A stretch of DNA of 6,673 nt from CAYOMP01 sp964405075 (GTDB lineage Bacteria; Bacillota; Clostridia; Lachnospirales; Lachnospiraceae): contig CAYOMP010000154.1 of the NCBI GenBank assembly GCA_964405075.1, forward strand, positions 1 through 6,673, read 5' to 3'. The stretch's first letter is position 1; each line of letters opens with the position of its first letter. Below, one piece after another: positions 1 to 5,802 of this stretch. The notes under the pieces were generated by a model. That model saw nothing but the letters and a program-made list of their open reading frames with translations. It was not told where the DNA came from and did no database searches. A program made the position numbers and the translations under genes.

Positions 1-492
1 GTAAGTCTTGCACTAGGTAGTCTGATAGGACATATATTTGATGTACAGAAGCATTTCGATAAAATAGTTAATCATTTTAAGAAAAATAGTAATTCCAGAT
101 TAAGTGAAGGGTTATCAACGGGAATTCTGTTGTATTGTATAGGTACATTATCTATTCTTGGTCCAATACAAAGTGCATTACAGGGAGACAACACATATTT
201 ATATACAAATGCAACATTAGACTTGGTAACATCTATGGTGTTGGCATCTACATATGGAATAGGTATGTTATTAGCTGCTCCAGTGCTGTTTTGTTGGCAG
301 GGTAGCATATACTTGTTAGCAACATTTTTTGGAGATATTATATCGCCAGATATGATGACAGAATTATCAATTGTTGGGGGAATATTAATTGCCAGTTCAG
401 GATTGTCAATTCTTAATATAAAAAATTTCAAATCACTGAACATGCTTCCAAGTTTACTTATACCTATAGTGTTTTTAGCTATATTTTACTAG
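1..492 (+). CDS. DUF554 family membrane protein (C-terminal part)
   Basis: The frame is open from base 1 to TAG at 490-492, giving 163 residues with the N-terminus outside the window. The sequence fits the DUF554 (YdfK/YqgA-like) integral membrane family: an early SLALGSLIGH stretch, then a glycine-rich membrane segment with LYCIGTLSILGPIQ, a loop with GDNTYLYTNATLD, then LVTSMVLASTYGIGMLLAAPVLFCWQGS, and the family-like ELSIVGGILIASSGLSIL near the end. At least four hydrophobic segments are visible in this part. The family's biochemical role is not established; it is usually annotated as an uncharacterised membrane protein and sometimes as a possible transporter. An ATG at 130 lies inside the domain and is not the start. 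No clear terminator follows the stop. The family call is from remembered conserved motifs; the function is unknown. Confidence 0.85.
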   Translation, partial: VSLALGSLIGHIFDVQKHFDKIVNHFKKNSNSRLSEGLSTGILLYCIGTLSILGPIQSALQGDNTYLYTNATLDLVTSMVLASTYGIGMLLAAPVLFCWQGSIYLLATFFGDIISPDMMTELSIVGGILIASSGLSILNIKNFKSLNMLPSLLIPIVFLAIFY

Positions 493-540
493 ACTTTTTA
501 CATAAAATAGAATTTTAAGTTTACTATTTATTTTACCTCC

Positions 541-588
541 AAAATCTCAGACACAAAGTGTCTGTCGTGCTTCGCACTTCCTGATTTT
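541..588. repeat. Nested inverted repeats, structured intergenic element (left half)
   Basis: A perfect hairpin CAGACAC-AAA-GTGTCTG occupies 548-564 and is followed at once by a second, GTGC-TTC-GCAC, at 567-577. Outer arms AAAATCtCAG (541-550) and CTGATTTT (581-588) could close around both, giving a cloverleaf-like fold, although the CAG is shared with the first hairpin. The stretch is GC-richer than the AT-rich flanks, contains no ORF, and has no T-run expected of a terminator. It resembles a dispersed intergenic palindromic (REP- or MITE-like) element, but one window cannot show copy number. Confidence 0.55.
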
Positions 589-593
589 GTCGG

Positions 594-654
594 TATCGCG
601 CCAGAAAAAGTAAATACTCACTTTGTTCGTGCTTACCTTTTCTTGAGCGCGATA
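594..654. repeat. Long imperfect inverted repeat with TATCGCGC ends (right half)
   Basis: TATCGCGC at 594-601 is matched by its exact complement GCGCGATA at 647-654. Just inside, GAAAAAGTAA (604-613) pairs with TTACCTTTTC (633-642) with one mismatch, so the arms extend for about 20 bases around a loop at 614-632. The loop holds CACTTTGT (619-626), the reverse complement of ACAAAGTG (553-560) in the neighbouring hairpin, and TCGTGCTT (627-634) is a direct copy of 565-572. The two halves therefore share short words and look like one composite element. No protein or transposase is encoded. The flank 661-766 is plain A/T-rich sequence in which I see nothing. Confidence 0.55.
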
Positions 655-766
655 TATTCTAAAAAAATCATAAATCCAAATAAAAAAAGAATTAGATATA
701 TAACCATAAAATATAAATAAACATATTTTTTTTCGATAGGTTTAATTAAAGTTTATTCTGGGTTAA

Positions 767-795
767 TTCAATTAATCTCCTTTAGTTTATATAAT
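767..795 (+). promoter_or_regulatory. Putative promoter for the gene at 859
   Basis: A consensus -10 box TATAAT lies at 790-795. The only -35 candidate at a 17-bp spacing is TTCAAT (767-772), which matches poorly. Transcription would begin near 802, leaving a ~57-nt leader that contains the tandem 12-bp repeat. In such AT-rich DNA a TATAAT can occur by chance. Confidence 0.35.
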
Positions 796-806
796 AATAA
801 TTGTAA

Positions 807-830
807 TTAGCAAATTAGTTAGCAAATTAG
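807..830. repeat. Perfect tandem 12-bp repeat in the leader, possible operator
   Basis: TTAGCAAATTAG occurs twice back to back at 807-818 and 819-830 with no mismatch. It sits just downstream of the predicted -10 box and ~28 bp before the start codon at 859. A 12-bp period is close to one helical turn, so two protein copies could bind on the same face. An operator is a plausible role; simple slippage expansion is the alternative. Confidence 0.5.
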
Positions 831-858
831 TATTAGATAGTTCAACTGAGGTGATAAT

Positions 859-1587
859 ATGAACGTACAAAATGTATTACTGAGAGCGAATATTGACTAT
901 ATATACAAATCAATAGAGAATTCTTGTGGGCAAGAACTTGCAAAAAAAAGAATAGACGAATATAGAAAATTATTAAAAACTAATCCAGTATATAATCCTG
1001 AAAAGATAGTAATATGTGCTGAGAATATTGATGAAAAAGCATTTGAATTTGACTACAGTATAGTAGAAAATATCAGTGTTCATTTATTTGATAAGATTGA
1101 TATTCTGGTAAAGAAGATTCCAACATATGAAGAAACATTAGTTGTTGATTTTAATCAGGAGTTTATTTATGGACAATCAATAGCCTTTGAATCTTGGAAG
1201 AAACTTCTTGGTTACGATATATCTGATGTTTCAATTGAAGCTTATGGAATAAATGCATGTGCATATGCCATATTTGATGAAATAACATCAGCAGGAGTGA
1301 AATATGAAGCAGTAAGAGACACCGTACAAGTAACATCGGGACAATATGTTACAGTAAATACCAGTGATATTGTTAATTGTTTTGAAGAAAAATCAGAAGA
1401 AGACTTTTTTTATGATATTCTTGAACAAAACAAAAATGCAATAGCAAATGATGAATATTTGAGTAAATTAGTTTATTCATTACGTGAGGATATTCAGACA
1501 AAAAATAAGAATATATTAGATGAACTGTTAAGTATGGAAAAGCACAATCTGAAATCAAAAAGTATTCGTATGATGGTTAGGCTATAG
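859..1587 (+). CDS. Hypothetical protein, possibly DUF6557-like
   Basis: This is a 242-residue acidic soluble protein with no signal peptide or membrane segment. The ATG is supported by GAGGTGAT at 848-855, a strong Shine-Dalgarno sequence at short spacing. I do not recognise a confident function. The middle part, with IVICAENIDEK (50-60), then SIAFESWKKLLGYDIS (107-122) and an alpha-helical stretch INACAYAIFDEITSAGVKYE (131-150), resembles the small Firmicute family annotated DUF6557, in which a Y-L-F-PW-EWLG-like motif precedes a helix. That resemblance is from memory and weak; the expected second W is replaced by L. The C-terminal third (178-242) is Lys/Glu-rich and helical. The gene appears monocistronic, with its own promoter candidate and a strong terminator 41 bp after the stop. 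Confidence 0.75.
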   Translation: MNVQNVLLRANIDYIYKSIENSCGQELAKKRIDEYRKLLKTNPVYNPEKIVICAENIDEKAFEFDYSIVENISVHLFDKIDILVKKIPTYEETLVVDFNQEFIYGQSIAFESWKKLLGYDISDVSIEAYGINACAYAIFDEITSAGVKYEAVRDTVQVTSGQYVTVNTSDIVNCFEEKSEEDFFYDILEQNKNAIANDEYLSKLVYSLREDIQTKNKNILDELLSMEKHNLKSKSIRMMVRL

Positions 1588-1627
1588 AGTATGTATATAC
1601 AATAGCATTTAAATATGTTTAATATAG

Positions 1628-1672
1628 AAAAGTTCCCTTTAAACTAGTTTTTTAAGTTTAAAAGGAACTTTT
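1628..1672. terminator. Intrinsic terminator, probably bidirectional
   Basis: AAAAGTTCC (1628-1636) pairs with GGAACTTTT (1664-1672). After one C-A mismatch, TTTAAACT (1638-1645) pairs with AGTTTAAA (1655-1662), for a 17-pair stem with a 9-base loop (1646-1654). It lies 41 bp beyond the stop of the 859 gene and between two convergent genes. The A-rich left arm and T-rich right arm would provide U tracts in both directions. Confidence 0.75.
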
Positions 1673-1692
1673 GATTTACACTAGCAACGAGG

Positions 1693-1719
1693 AGAAAACT
1701 ATGTTTACATAGGTTTTCT
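1693..1719. terminator. Stem-loop, possible secondary terminator for the GH9 transcript
   Basis: AGAAAACTATG (1693-1703) pairs with CATAGGTTTTCT (1708-1719) through 11 base pairs, one bulged G and a 4-base loop. In the minus direction the stem ends in TTTTCTCC, a poor but possible U tract about 100 bp past the GH9 stop. No T-run follows on the plus strand. Confidence 0.35.
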
Positions 1720-1734
1720 ACAAGCACCACAAAA

Positions 1735-1813
1735 CTCGCAAAGCGTGTTTCTCATAATTTCATAAAAAATCTTTATGAAATAATATATGATATGAAAAAC
1801 GCAGCTCGCAAAG
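1735..1813. repeat. Palindromic segment framed by 9-bp direct repeats
   Basis: CTCGCAAAG occurs at 1735-1743 and again at 1805-1813. Between them lies a 61-bp segment with a perfect 10-bp stem, ATTTCATAAA (1757-1766) and TTTATGAAAT (1772-1781), and imperfectly matching ends (GCGTGTTT near 1743-1750, GAAAAACGC at 1794-1802). The layout recalls a very small palindromic insertion with a target duplication, or simply the GH9 3' untranslated region with a terminator-like hairpin. No coding capacity is present. Confidence 0.4.
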
Positions 1814-1819
1814 GAGTAA

Positions 1820-3328
1820 TTAGCAATTCTTCATATACATACTTAGTAACATTATAAAGGCGGCATTCCAATATATTGTAATTTCATTAGTAGAGTAACT
1901 CTCTAAAATGTCTAAATAACATTTTGCGGCTGGGACATTATGCAATTTTTCAACAGCAACTTCGTCGTGTAATCCACTATCCGGACCGCCTACCAGCATA
2001 CCTGGCATTGGTTTCTTAACAGCACCACTAGGTCTATGATGGGGATTAATAGGTGATTTGTGTCCAAATCCTGTTATAAAACACATATCTAATGTATTTT
2101 TACCTAAAAGATAGTTTAAATGTTCAAATGCCATATCAAAGAATCTCTTTTCACCTGTTAAAAGATACGCATCCATTAAATGAACACCATTATTGGCACA
2201 ATACATATTACTTCCCCAAATATAATTATCACTTAAACTAATATTAAATGTATCTTCTTTACTTTTGGCATAAAGAATTTCTGCATAATTAATAATTGCC
2301 TGAACAATTTGTTTTTTTAGATTGTTATCAATCTCATAACCTGTAGTAATGTATGCCATATTTCCATAACTACCACAATCTTCCCAACCATATCCATGGT
2401 AGATTTGTTTATGAGCTATTTCTTCAAATTTCTCGCGATAACAACTGTCACCTGTCTGTTTATATAGTTCAGCTGCTGCCCAATATATCTCATCAGTGTC
2501 ACAAGCATCTGGATATTCGCCAGTAATAATATCCTCAGGATTTTTAAAACCTCCTGGTAAAACAATGTTGTCAATAGCGTTCCATGCTCGAATAGCTGCC
2601 ATAAGACACTTGTCAGCAAATGCTTTGTCATATTTCTTGTAGAAACGAACGCTCATAGCCATAACAGCTGCAAACGTAGCGGTAGCAGTAACGGATATAG
2701 GTGAGATAATCAAAGCATCATTTTCTTCATCCGGCATTACAAAACCAGGGAAAGTTTTACAGGTTACCTTATGATACACAGCACCTGTAATCTCATCTTG
2801 CATCTTAAGCATCCAATCCAGCTCGTACTTAACTTCGTCAAGAATGCAAGGCATATCTTTGTTATTTCTTTCAATTTTTAGATTTCTGTTTTCAAAATTT
2901 TCTGGCATAGCTTCATAAGCCAATAATAAATCTGCAACAGCAACAGCACCTGCTACAATATATCTGCCATAATCGCCTGCATCATGCCAGCCTCCAGTTA
3001 CGTCCTTAACTTCGTCTGTTCCGTAAATTAATCCCAATGATGAGTGACATTCATCATGAGCAAAATCTTTGGCATATTCCTCGGAGAGCGAACAACCACA
3101 TCTTTGCAAGTAGAACATTTTTAATGTAGAATTTAAAACTCTGTCATATGGTTTTTCATCAATTTTGAAAATAGGAGAGCGTTCTCTGTCCCCAGTGATA
3201 ACCACATATCTTCCAGGCTCTGTTAATTCTGAAAAATCTGCAATAAGGAAAGTCTCATCTGAATCCTTATGATAACTTTCAATAGTTGCTGTACCTGTAT
3301 AGGCTGCCTTTTTTGTTTCAACATTCAC
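1820..3328 (-). CDS. Glycoside hydrolase family 9 (endoglucanase/cellodextrinase-like), main frame
   Basis: These 502 residues hydrolyse beta-1,4-glucan-type substrates by the inverting GH9 mechanism, as judged from family motifs. Residues 1-58 are the remainder of an N-terminal Ig-like CelD_N domain (LIADFSELTEPGRYVV); the (alpha/alpha)6 catalytic barrel follows. Visible active-site motifs are GGWHDAGDYGRY, with Asp116 and Asp119 in the nucleophile-activating pair; ITGFGHKSPINPHHRPS (His430, His431, Arg432); VGGPDSG (447-452); and YSTNEITIYWN, with Glu482 as the probable general acid. All catalytic positions are kept. There is no signal peptide at either possible start, so the enzyme is probably cytoplasmic and would act on imported cello- or glucan oligosaccharides; this is inference. 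The frame opens at a GTG (3328) with no Shine-Dalgarno sequence. The missing start of the CelD_N domain lies just upstream in another frame (3331-3399), so the gene is frameshifted or the sequence has a one-base error. Confidence 0.9.
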   Translation of the reverse strand: MNVETKKAAYTGTATIESYHKDSDETFLIADFSELTEPGRYVVITGDRERSPIFKIDEKPYDRVLNSTLKMFYLQRCGCSLSEEYAKDFAHDECHSSLGLIYGTDEVKDVTGGWHDAGDYGRYIVAGAVAVADLLLAYEAMPENFENRNLKIERNNKDMPCILDEVKYELDWMLKMQDEITGAVYHKVTCKTFPGFVMPDEENDALIISPISVTATATFAAVMAMSVRFYKKYDKAFADKCLMAAIRAWNAIDNIVLPGGFKNPEDIITGEYPDACDTDEIYWAAAELYKQTGDSCYREKFEEIAHKQIYHGYGWEDCGSYGNMAYITTGYEIDNNLKKQIVQAIINYAEILYAKSKEDTFNISLSDNYIWGSNMYCANNGVHLMDAYLLTGEKRFFDMAFEHLNYLLGKNTLDMCFITGFGHKSPINPHHRPSGAVKKPMPGMLVGGPDSGLHDEVAVEKLHNVPAAKCYLDILESYSTNEITIYWNAAFIMLLSMYMKNC

Positions 3329-3399
3329 TATGGAGGAAACACTGCATATTTTGCAGCACTTGGGATGTAGCCCAATTGATTTACTTTTATTTTACACAT
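3328..3399 (-). pseudogene. Out-of-frame N-terminus of the GH9 gene
   Basis: Reading the minus strand from ATG at 3399, 23 codons encode a peptide containing KIKVNQLGYIP and ending AAKYAVFPP before TAG (3330-3328). The NQLGY-P---K-AV pattern is the canonical first strand of CelD_N domains, exactly the part lacking from the main frame. The main frame begins on the last base of this TAG, so the two differ by one missing base. Adding one T to the TTT run at 3337-3339 would join them as ...KYAVFSSIVNVETKK..., a natural CelD_N sequence. A GGGGG tract lies 10 bases upstream of this ATG, and the predicted promoter fits it, so 3399 is probably the original start. I see no convincing slippery heptamer for programmed frameshifting. 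Confidence 0.75.
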
Positions 3400-3457
3400 A
3401 AATCTTAATCCCCCTATTATGTGTTCTTATTTCCCATATTTAAAAACTATTAAAACT

Positions 3458-3478
3458 ATAAAGATAGTATATCTTTAT
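3458..3478. promoter_or_regulatory. Perfect palindrome over the GH9 -10 box (candidate operator)
   Basis: ATAAAGATA (3458-3466) and TATCTTTAT (3470-3478) form a perfect 9-3-9 inverted repeat. It covers the predicted minus-strand -10 hexamer, a classic place for a repressor. Which regulator binds is unknown; the site does not resemble the Fur-like palindrome at 3596-3628. Confidence 0.45.
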
Positions 3479-3494
3479 TTTGTTAGAAATTCAA
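3466..3494 (-). promoter_or_regulatory. Putative GH9 promoter
   Basis: Read on the minus strand, TTGAAT (3494-3489) and TATACT (3471-3466) are separated by 17 bp, a good sigma-A-type pair. Transcription would start near 3459, giving a ~60-nt leader to the ATG at 3399. That leader contains the GGGGG ribosome-binding candidate. Confidence 0.5.
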
Positions 3495-3565
3495 CAATTC
3501 CTATATTTATATTTAAAACATAAAGACATTTCTCGCAAAAGTCCCAATAATAGTCGCATTCTGGC

Positions 3566-3593
3566 TTGACAACTGAGTTTATTATGCTATTAT
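3566..3593 (+). promoter_or_regulatory. Promoter of the permease-Fur-HAD-Maf operon
   Basis: A perfect -35 TTGACA at 3566-3571 is followed after 16 bp by TATTAT at 3588-3593 (five of six matches to TATAAT). The predicted start of transcription, near 3600, falls inside the left arm of the palindromic operator. The ATG at 3660 is about 60 bp downstream. This is the best-formed promoter in the window. Confidence 0.75.
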
Positions 3594-3595
3594 AT

Positions 3596-3628
3596 AGTAG
3601 TTGCAAATGAATTGCATTTGCAACTACT
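3596..3628. promoter_or_regulatory. Fur-family operator (long palindrome)
   Basis: AGTAGTTGCAAATG (3596-3609) and CATTTGCAACTACT (3615-3628) are perfect 14-bp inverted complements around the 5-bp centre AATTG. The core can be read as two overlapping 7-1-7 boxes, TGCAAAT-G-AATTGCA (3602-3617 region) and TGCAATT-C-ATTTGCA on the other strand, the architecture known for Fur, Zur and PerR sites. It overlaps the predicted transcription start of an operon that itself encodes a Fur-family protein, so negative autoregulation is likely. The TGCAAAT half-site differs from the canonical TGATAAT Fur half-site. A transcript hairpin is an alternative role, but there is no T-run after it. Confidence 0.75.
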
Positions 3629-3659
3629 TTACGCAACTAGAAATAGATGGAGGAAAATT

Positions 3660-4531
3660 ATGGAATTTTTATTTGATATTATATTAGATGCTTTGATTGA
3701 TAGTATTAAGTTAGTCCCTTTTTTATTTATTACTTACTTAATTATGGAGGCTATAGAACATAGAACTACATCACATTCTAAGTTAATGATTAAAAAGGCA
3801 GGGAGATTTGGTCCTATAGTGGGAGCAATTGCGGGTATGCTGCCACAATGCGGTTTTTCAACAGTTGCATCAAACTTTTATGCCGGTAGAATTATTAGTA
3901 TGGGAACATTAATAGCTATTTTCTTATCCACATCTGATGAAATGTTACCTATTATGCTATCAGAAGCCGTTAATCCAGTCGTTATTGCTAAAATACTAGG
4001 TATAAAGGTAGTAATAGGTATGGTAGCAGGCTTATTAATTGATTTTATAATATGCCATAATCATNNNNNNNNNNTAAAGAGGATAATGATATTCATGTCC
4101 ATGAAATGTGTGAACATGAACATTGTCGTTGTGATGAAGGTATAATTAAACCTTCTTTAGTACATACAGCACATATAACATTTTTCATTTTTGCCATTTC
4201 ATTGGTATTAAATGGTATTATTGAATTTGTTGGTGAAGAAACAGTAATGAACTTATTCTTGGCAAAACCTGTTATTGGACAACTAATTGCCGGTTTAATC
4301 GGTTTAATTCCTAACTGTGCAGCTTCTGTAATAATCACTCAGCTTTATTTAGACGGAATAATGGGACTTGGTGCAATGATGGCTGGTTTATTAACCGGCG
4401 CAGGTGTTGGTGTGTTAGTACTTTTTAAAGTAAATAAAAGCTTAAAAGAAAACATTTTTATAACATTTTTACTCTATGCAATTGGCGTAATTGTTGGTAC
4501 AATAATTGAGTTATTAGGTTTTGTTATATAG
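3660..4531 (+). CDS. ArsP_2/putative manganese transporter-like permease, interrupted by an assembly gap
   Basis: This is one membrane permease whose sequence is broken by N at 4065-4074. GGAGG at 3649-3653 sets the ATG at 3660; an upstream TTG at 3612 lies in the operator and lacks a ribosome site. The first 135 residues hold about four hydrophobic segments with LPQCGFS (61-67) and FLSTSDEMLP (88-97). After the gap the protein continues in a different nominal frame from the partial codon at 4073-4075, as KEDNDIHVHEMCEHEHCRCDEG, a His/Cys/acid-rich cytoplasmic loop, then a second membrane half with LIPNCAAS. PQCGFS and PNCAAS mark two homologous halves. The fit is to the family annotated as arsenic efflux protein ArsP_2 or putative manganese transporter. 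The metal-chelating loop and the co-encoded Fur protein favour divalent-metal export over arsenic; the substrate is inference. The stop overlaps the next gene's ribosome site. At least 286 residues are visible. Confidence 0.8.
4065..4074. other. Assembly gap (10 N) of nominal length
   Basis: Ten N separate ...IICHNH from the rest of the permease. The coding frame before the gap and the homologous frame after it agree only if the missing length is 2 modulo 3, which 10 is not. The number of N is therefore a placeholder, or a frameshift is present. The gap falls in His-codon-rich sequence (CATAATCAT before, repeated CATGAACAT after), the kind of low-complexity repeat that breaks assemblies. Confidence 0.9.
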
Positions 4532-4543
4532 AGGTGATAATGT

Positions 4544-4981
4544 ATGAATGCTCATATGGATCATAGCCATTCAAATGATGAAATAAAATGGCCGGCTGGT
4601 ATTAAGAAAACTAAACAAAGAGAAGAAATATTAAGAATACTTGCAAAAGCAGGACGACCTTTAAGTGCAATAGATATTTATAATGAACTTAGAATTGCTA
4701 ATCCAAGCTATGCTATATCCACTGTATATCGTTGTATGGCTGCTTTTGAAGAATGTGGTATTGTTTCAAAATCTACACTTATGAGCGATGATAATGCTGT
4801 ATTTGAATTAAATATTGGACCACACAAGCATTATGCAATATGCCTCGGATGTCACCAGTTAGTCCCTCTTAAGAGTTGCCCTTTTGAAAATGTAGTTATT
4901 AATACGGATGACACCTTTACTGTAACAGACCATAAGCTTGAAATATACGGATATTGCAATAAATGCATTAAGGAGGATTAA
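4544..4981 (+). CDS. Fur-family metal-dependent transcriptional repressor
   Basis: This 145-residue cytoplasmic DNA-binding protein represses genes when loaded with a metal ion. Residues ~15-80 form the winged helix (KTKQREEILRILAKAGRPLS, then the recognition region YAISTVYRCMAAFEECGIVSK). Residues ~85-141 form the dimerisation and metal domain: PHKHYAICLGCHQLVP, with His94 and His96, the structural-zinc pairs Cys100/Cys103 and Cys138/Cys141, plus Cys112 and His130 (TDHKLEIYGYC). Length matches the family. An unusual His-rich extension, MNAHMDHSHSNDE, precedes the domain. The start at 4544 is preceded by GAGGTGAT (4531-4538), which overlaps the permease stop; nearby ATGs at 4540 and 4548 are out of frame. 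The gene is translationally close to the permease and probably controls it through the palindrome at 3596-3628. Whether it senses iron, zinc, manganese or another metal cannot be told from sequence alone. Confidence 0.93.
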   Translation: MNAHMDHSHSNDEIKWPAGIKKTKQREEILRILAKAGRPLSAIDIYNELRIANPSYAISTVYRCMAAFEECGIVSKSTLMSDDNAVFELNIGPHKHYAICLGCHQLVPLKSCPFENVVINTDDTFTVTDHKLEIYGYCNKCIKED

Positions 4982-4984
4982 ACT

Positions 4985-5794
4985 ATGGCATACGAAATGC
5001 TTGTTTTAGATATAGATGGTACATTAACTACTTCTGAAAAGAAGGTTACGGACATAACAAAGAAAGCTATTTTAGATACCATCAAACGTGGACATTCTGT
5101 TATTCTCGCATCAGGTCGACCAACAGCAGGGATAATGCATGTTGCAAAGGAAATCAAATTAGATGAATACGGTGGATATATCCTTTCGTTTAATGGTGCG
5201 AAGGTTATTAATGCCAGAACTTTGGAAGTTATATTCCAAAACACAATTCCCGCAGAGTTAATTCCTGAAATATATAATGCGGCAATAGAAGAAAAGGTTG
5301 GCATTATTTCCTATGATGATACACATATTATTGCAGGAACACCAATTGATAAATATATAGAAAAAGAAGGCAAAATCAATAATTTGCCAATTAAAGAAGT
5401 TGACAACTTTGTTGAATATATCAATTATCCTATCAACAAATGTCTTATGACAGGAGATCCTGATTATTTAGCTGAAGTAGAAGTTCGTATGAAGGAAAAA
5501 TTTGGCGATACCTTAAGTATTTATCGTTCAGAACCATTTTTCCTTGAAATAATGCCACAAAATGTTGATAAAGCCACTTCCTTAGCTAAATTATTAGATT
5601 ATTTAGGTATGTCGAGAGAACAGATGATTAGTTGTGGTGATGGTTATAACGATTTGACAATGATTGAATATGCTGGTTTAGGCGTTGCTATGGGCAATGC
5701 TCAATATGTAGTTAGAAAAGCGTCTGATTTTATTACATTAACTAATGACGAAGATGGTGTAGCACATGTTATCGACAAATTTATGAAAGACTAG
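4985..5794 (+). CDS. Cof-type HAD-IIB family hydrolase (sugar/nucleotide phosphatase)
   Basis: This 269-residue cytoplasmic, magnesium-dependent phosphatase has all four HAD motifs. Motif I is LDIDGTLT, with nucleophile Asp9 and acid/base Asp11; motif II is ASGR, with Ser43; motif III is the Lys196 in NVDKATSL; and motif IV is CGDGYNDLTMIE, with Asp219 and Asp223. Residues ~85-185 form the C2B cap typical of the Cof group, whose members dephosphorylate sugar phosphates, FMN, PLP or similar small molecules. The exact substrate is not readable. Length is normal. AGGAGG at 4971-4976, within the end of the Fur gene, sets the ATG at 4985, 3 bp after the Fur stop, so the two are co-transcribed. It is paralogous to the gene starting at 6406. 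Confidence 0.93.
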   Translation: MAYEMLVLDIDGTLTTSEKKVTDITKKAILDTIKRGHSVILASGRPTAGIMHVAKEIKLDEYGGYILSFNGAKVINARTLEVIFQNTIPAELIPEIYNAAIEEKVGIISYDDTHIIAGTPIDKYIEKEGKINNLPIKEVDNFVEYINYPINKCLMTGDPDYLAEVEVRMKEKFGDTLSIYRSEPFFLEIMPQNVDKATSLAKLLDYLGMSREQMISCGDGYNDLTMIEYAGLGVAMGNAQYVVRKASDFITLTNDEDGVAHVIDKFMKD

Positions 5795-5802
5795 GTGAGT
5801 AT

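Noticed and set aside
72..443. Minus-strand reading frames opposite the DUF554, Fur/HAD and Maf genes
   Set aside because: They lack ribosome sites and family features and lie wholly or largely opposite well-supported genes.
503..530. Terminator after the DUF554 gene
   Set aside because: Only a 6-bp all-A/T-biased stem (AAATAG/CTATTT) can form, with no convincing U tract.
807..830. CRISPR array or Fur box
   Set aside because: Two abutting 12-bp units have no spacers, and the unit lacks the 7-1-7 dyad symmetry of a Fur site.
3328..3345. Programmed ribosomal frameshift in the GH9 gene
   Set aside because: I see no X-XXY-YYZ slippery heptamer in phase or a clear downstream stimulatory structure; a base loss or sequencing error is simpler.
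3612..3659. TTG-initiated upstream extension of the permease frame
   Set aside because: It begins inside the palindromic operator and has no ribosome site; GGAGG at 3649-3653 supports ATG 3660.
4106..4531. Separate 141-residue gene starting at ATG 4106
   Set aside because: The ATG lies in the middle of the His/Cys loop; the frame is open upstream to the gap and the protein is the second half of the permease.
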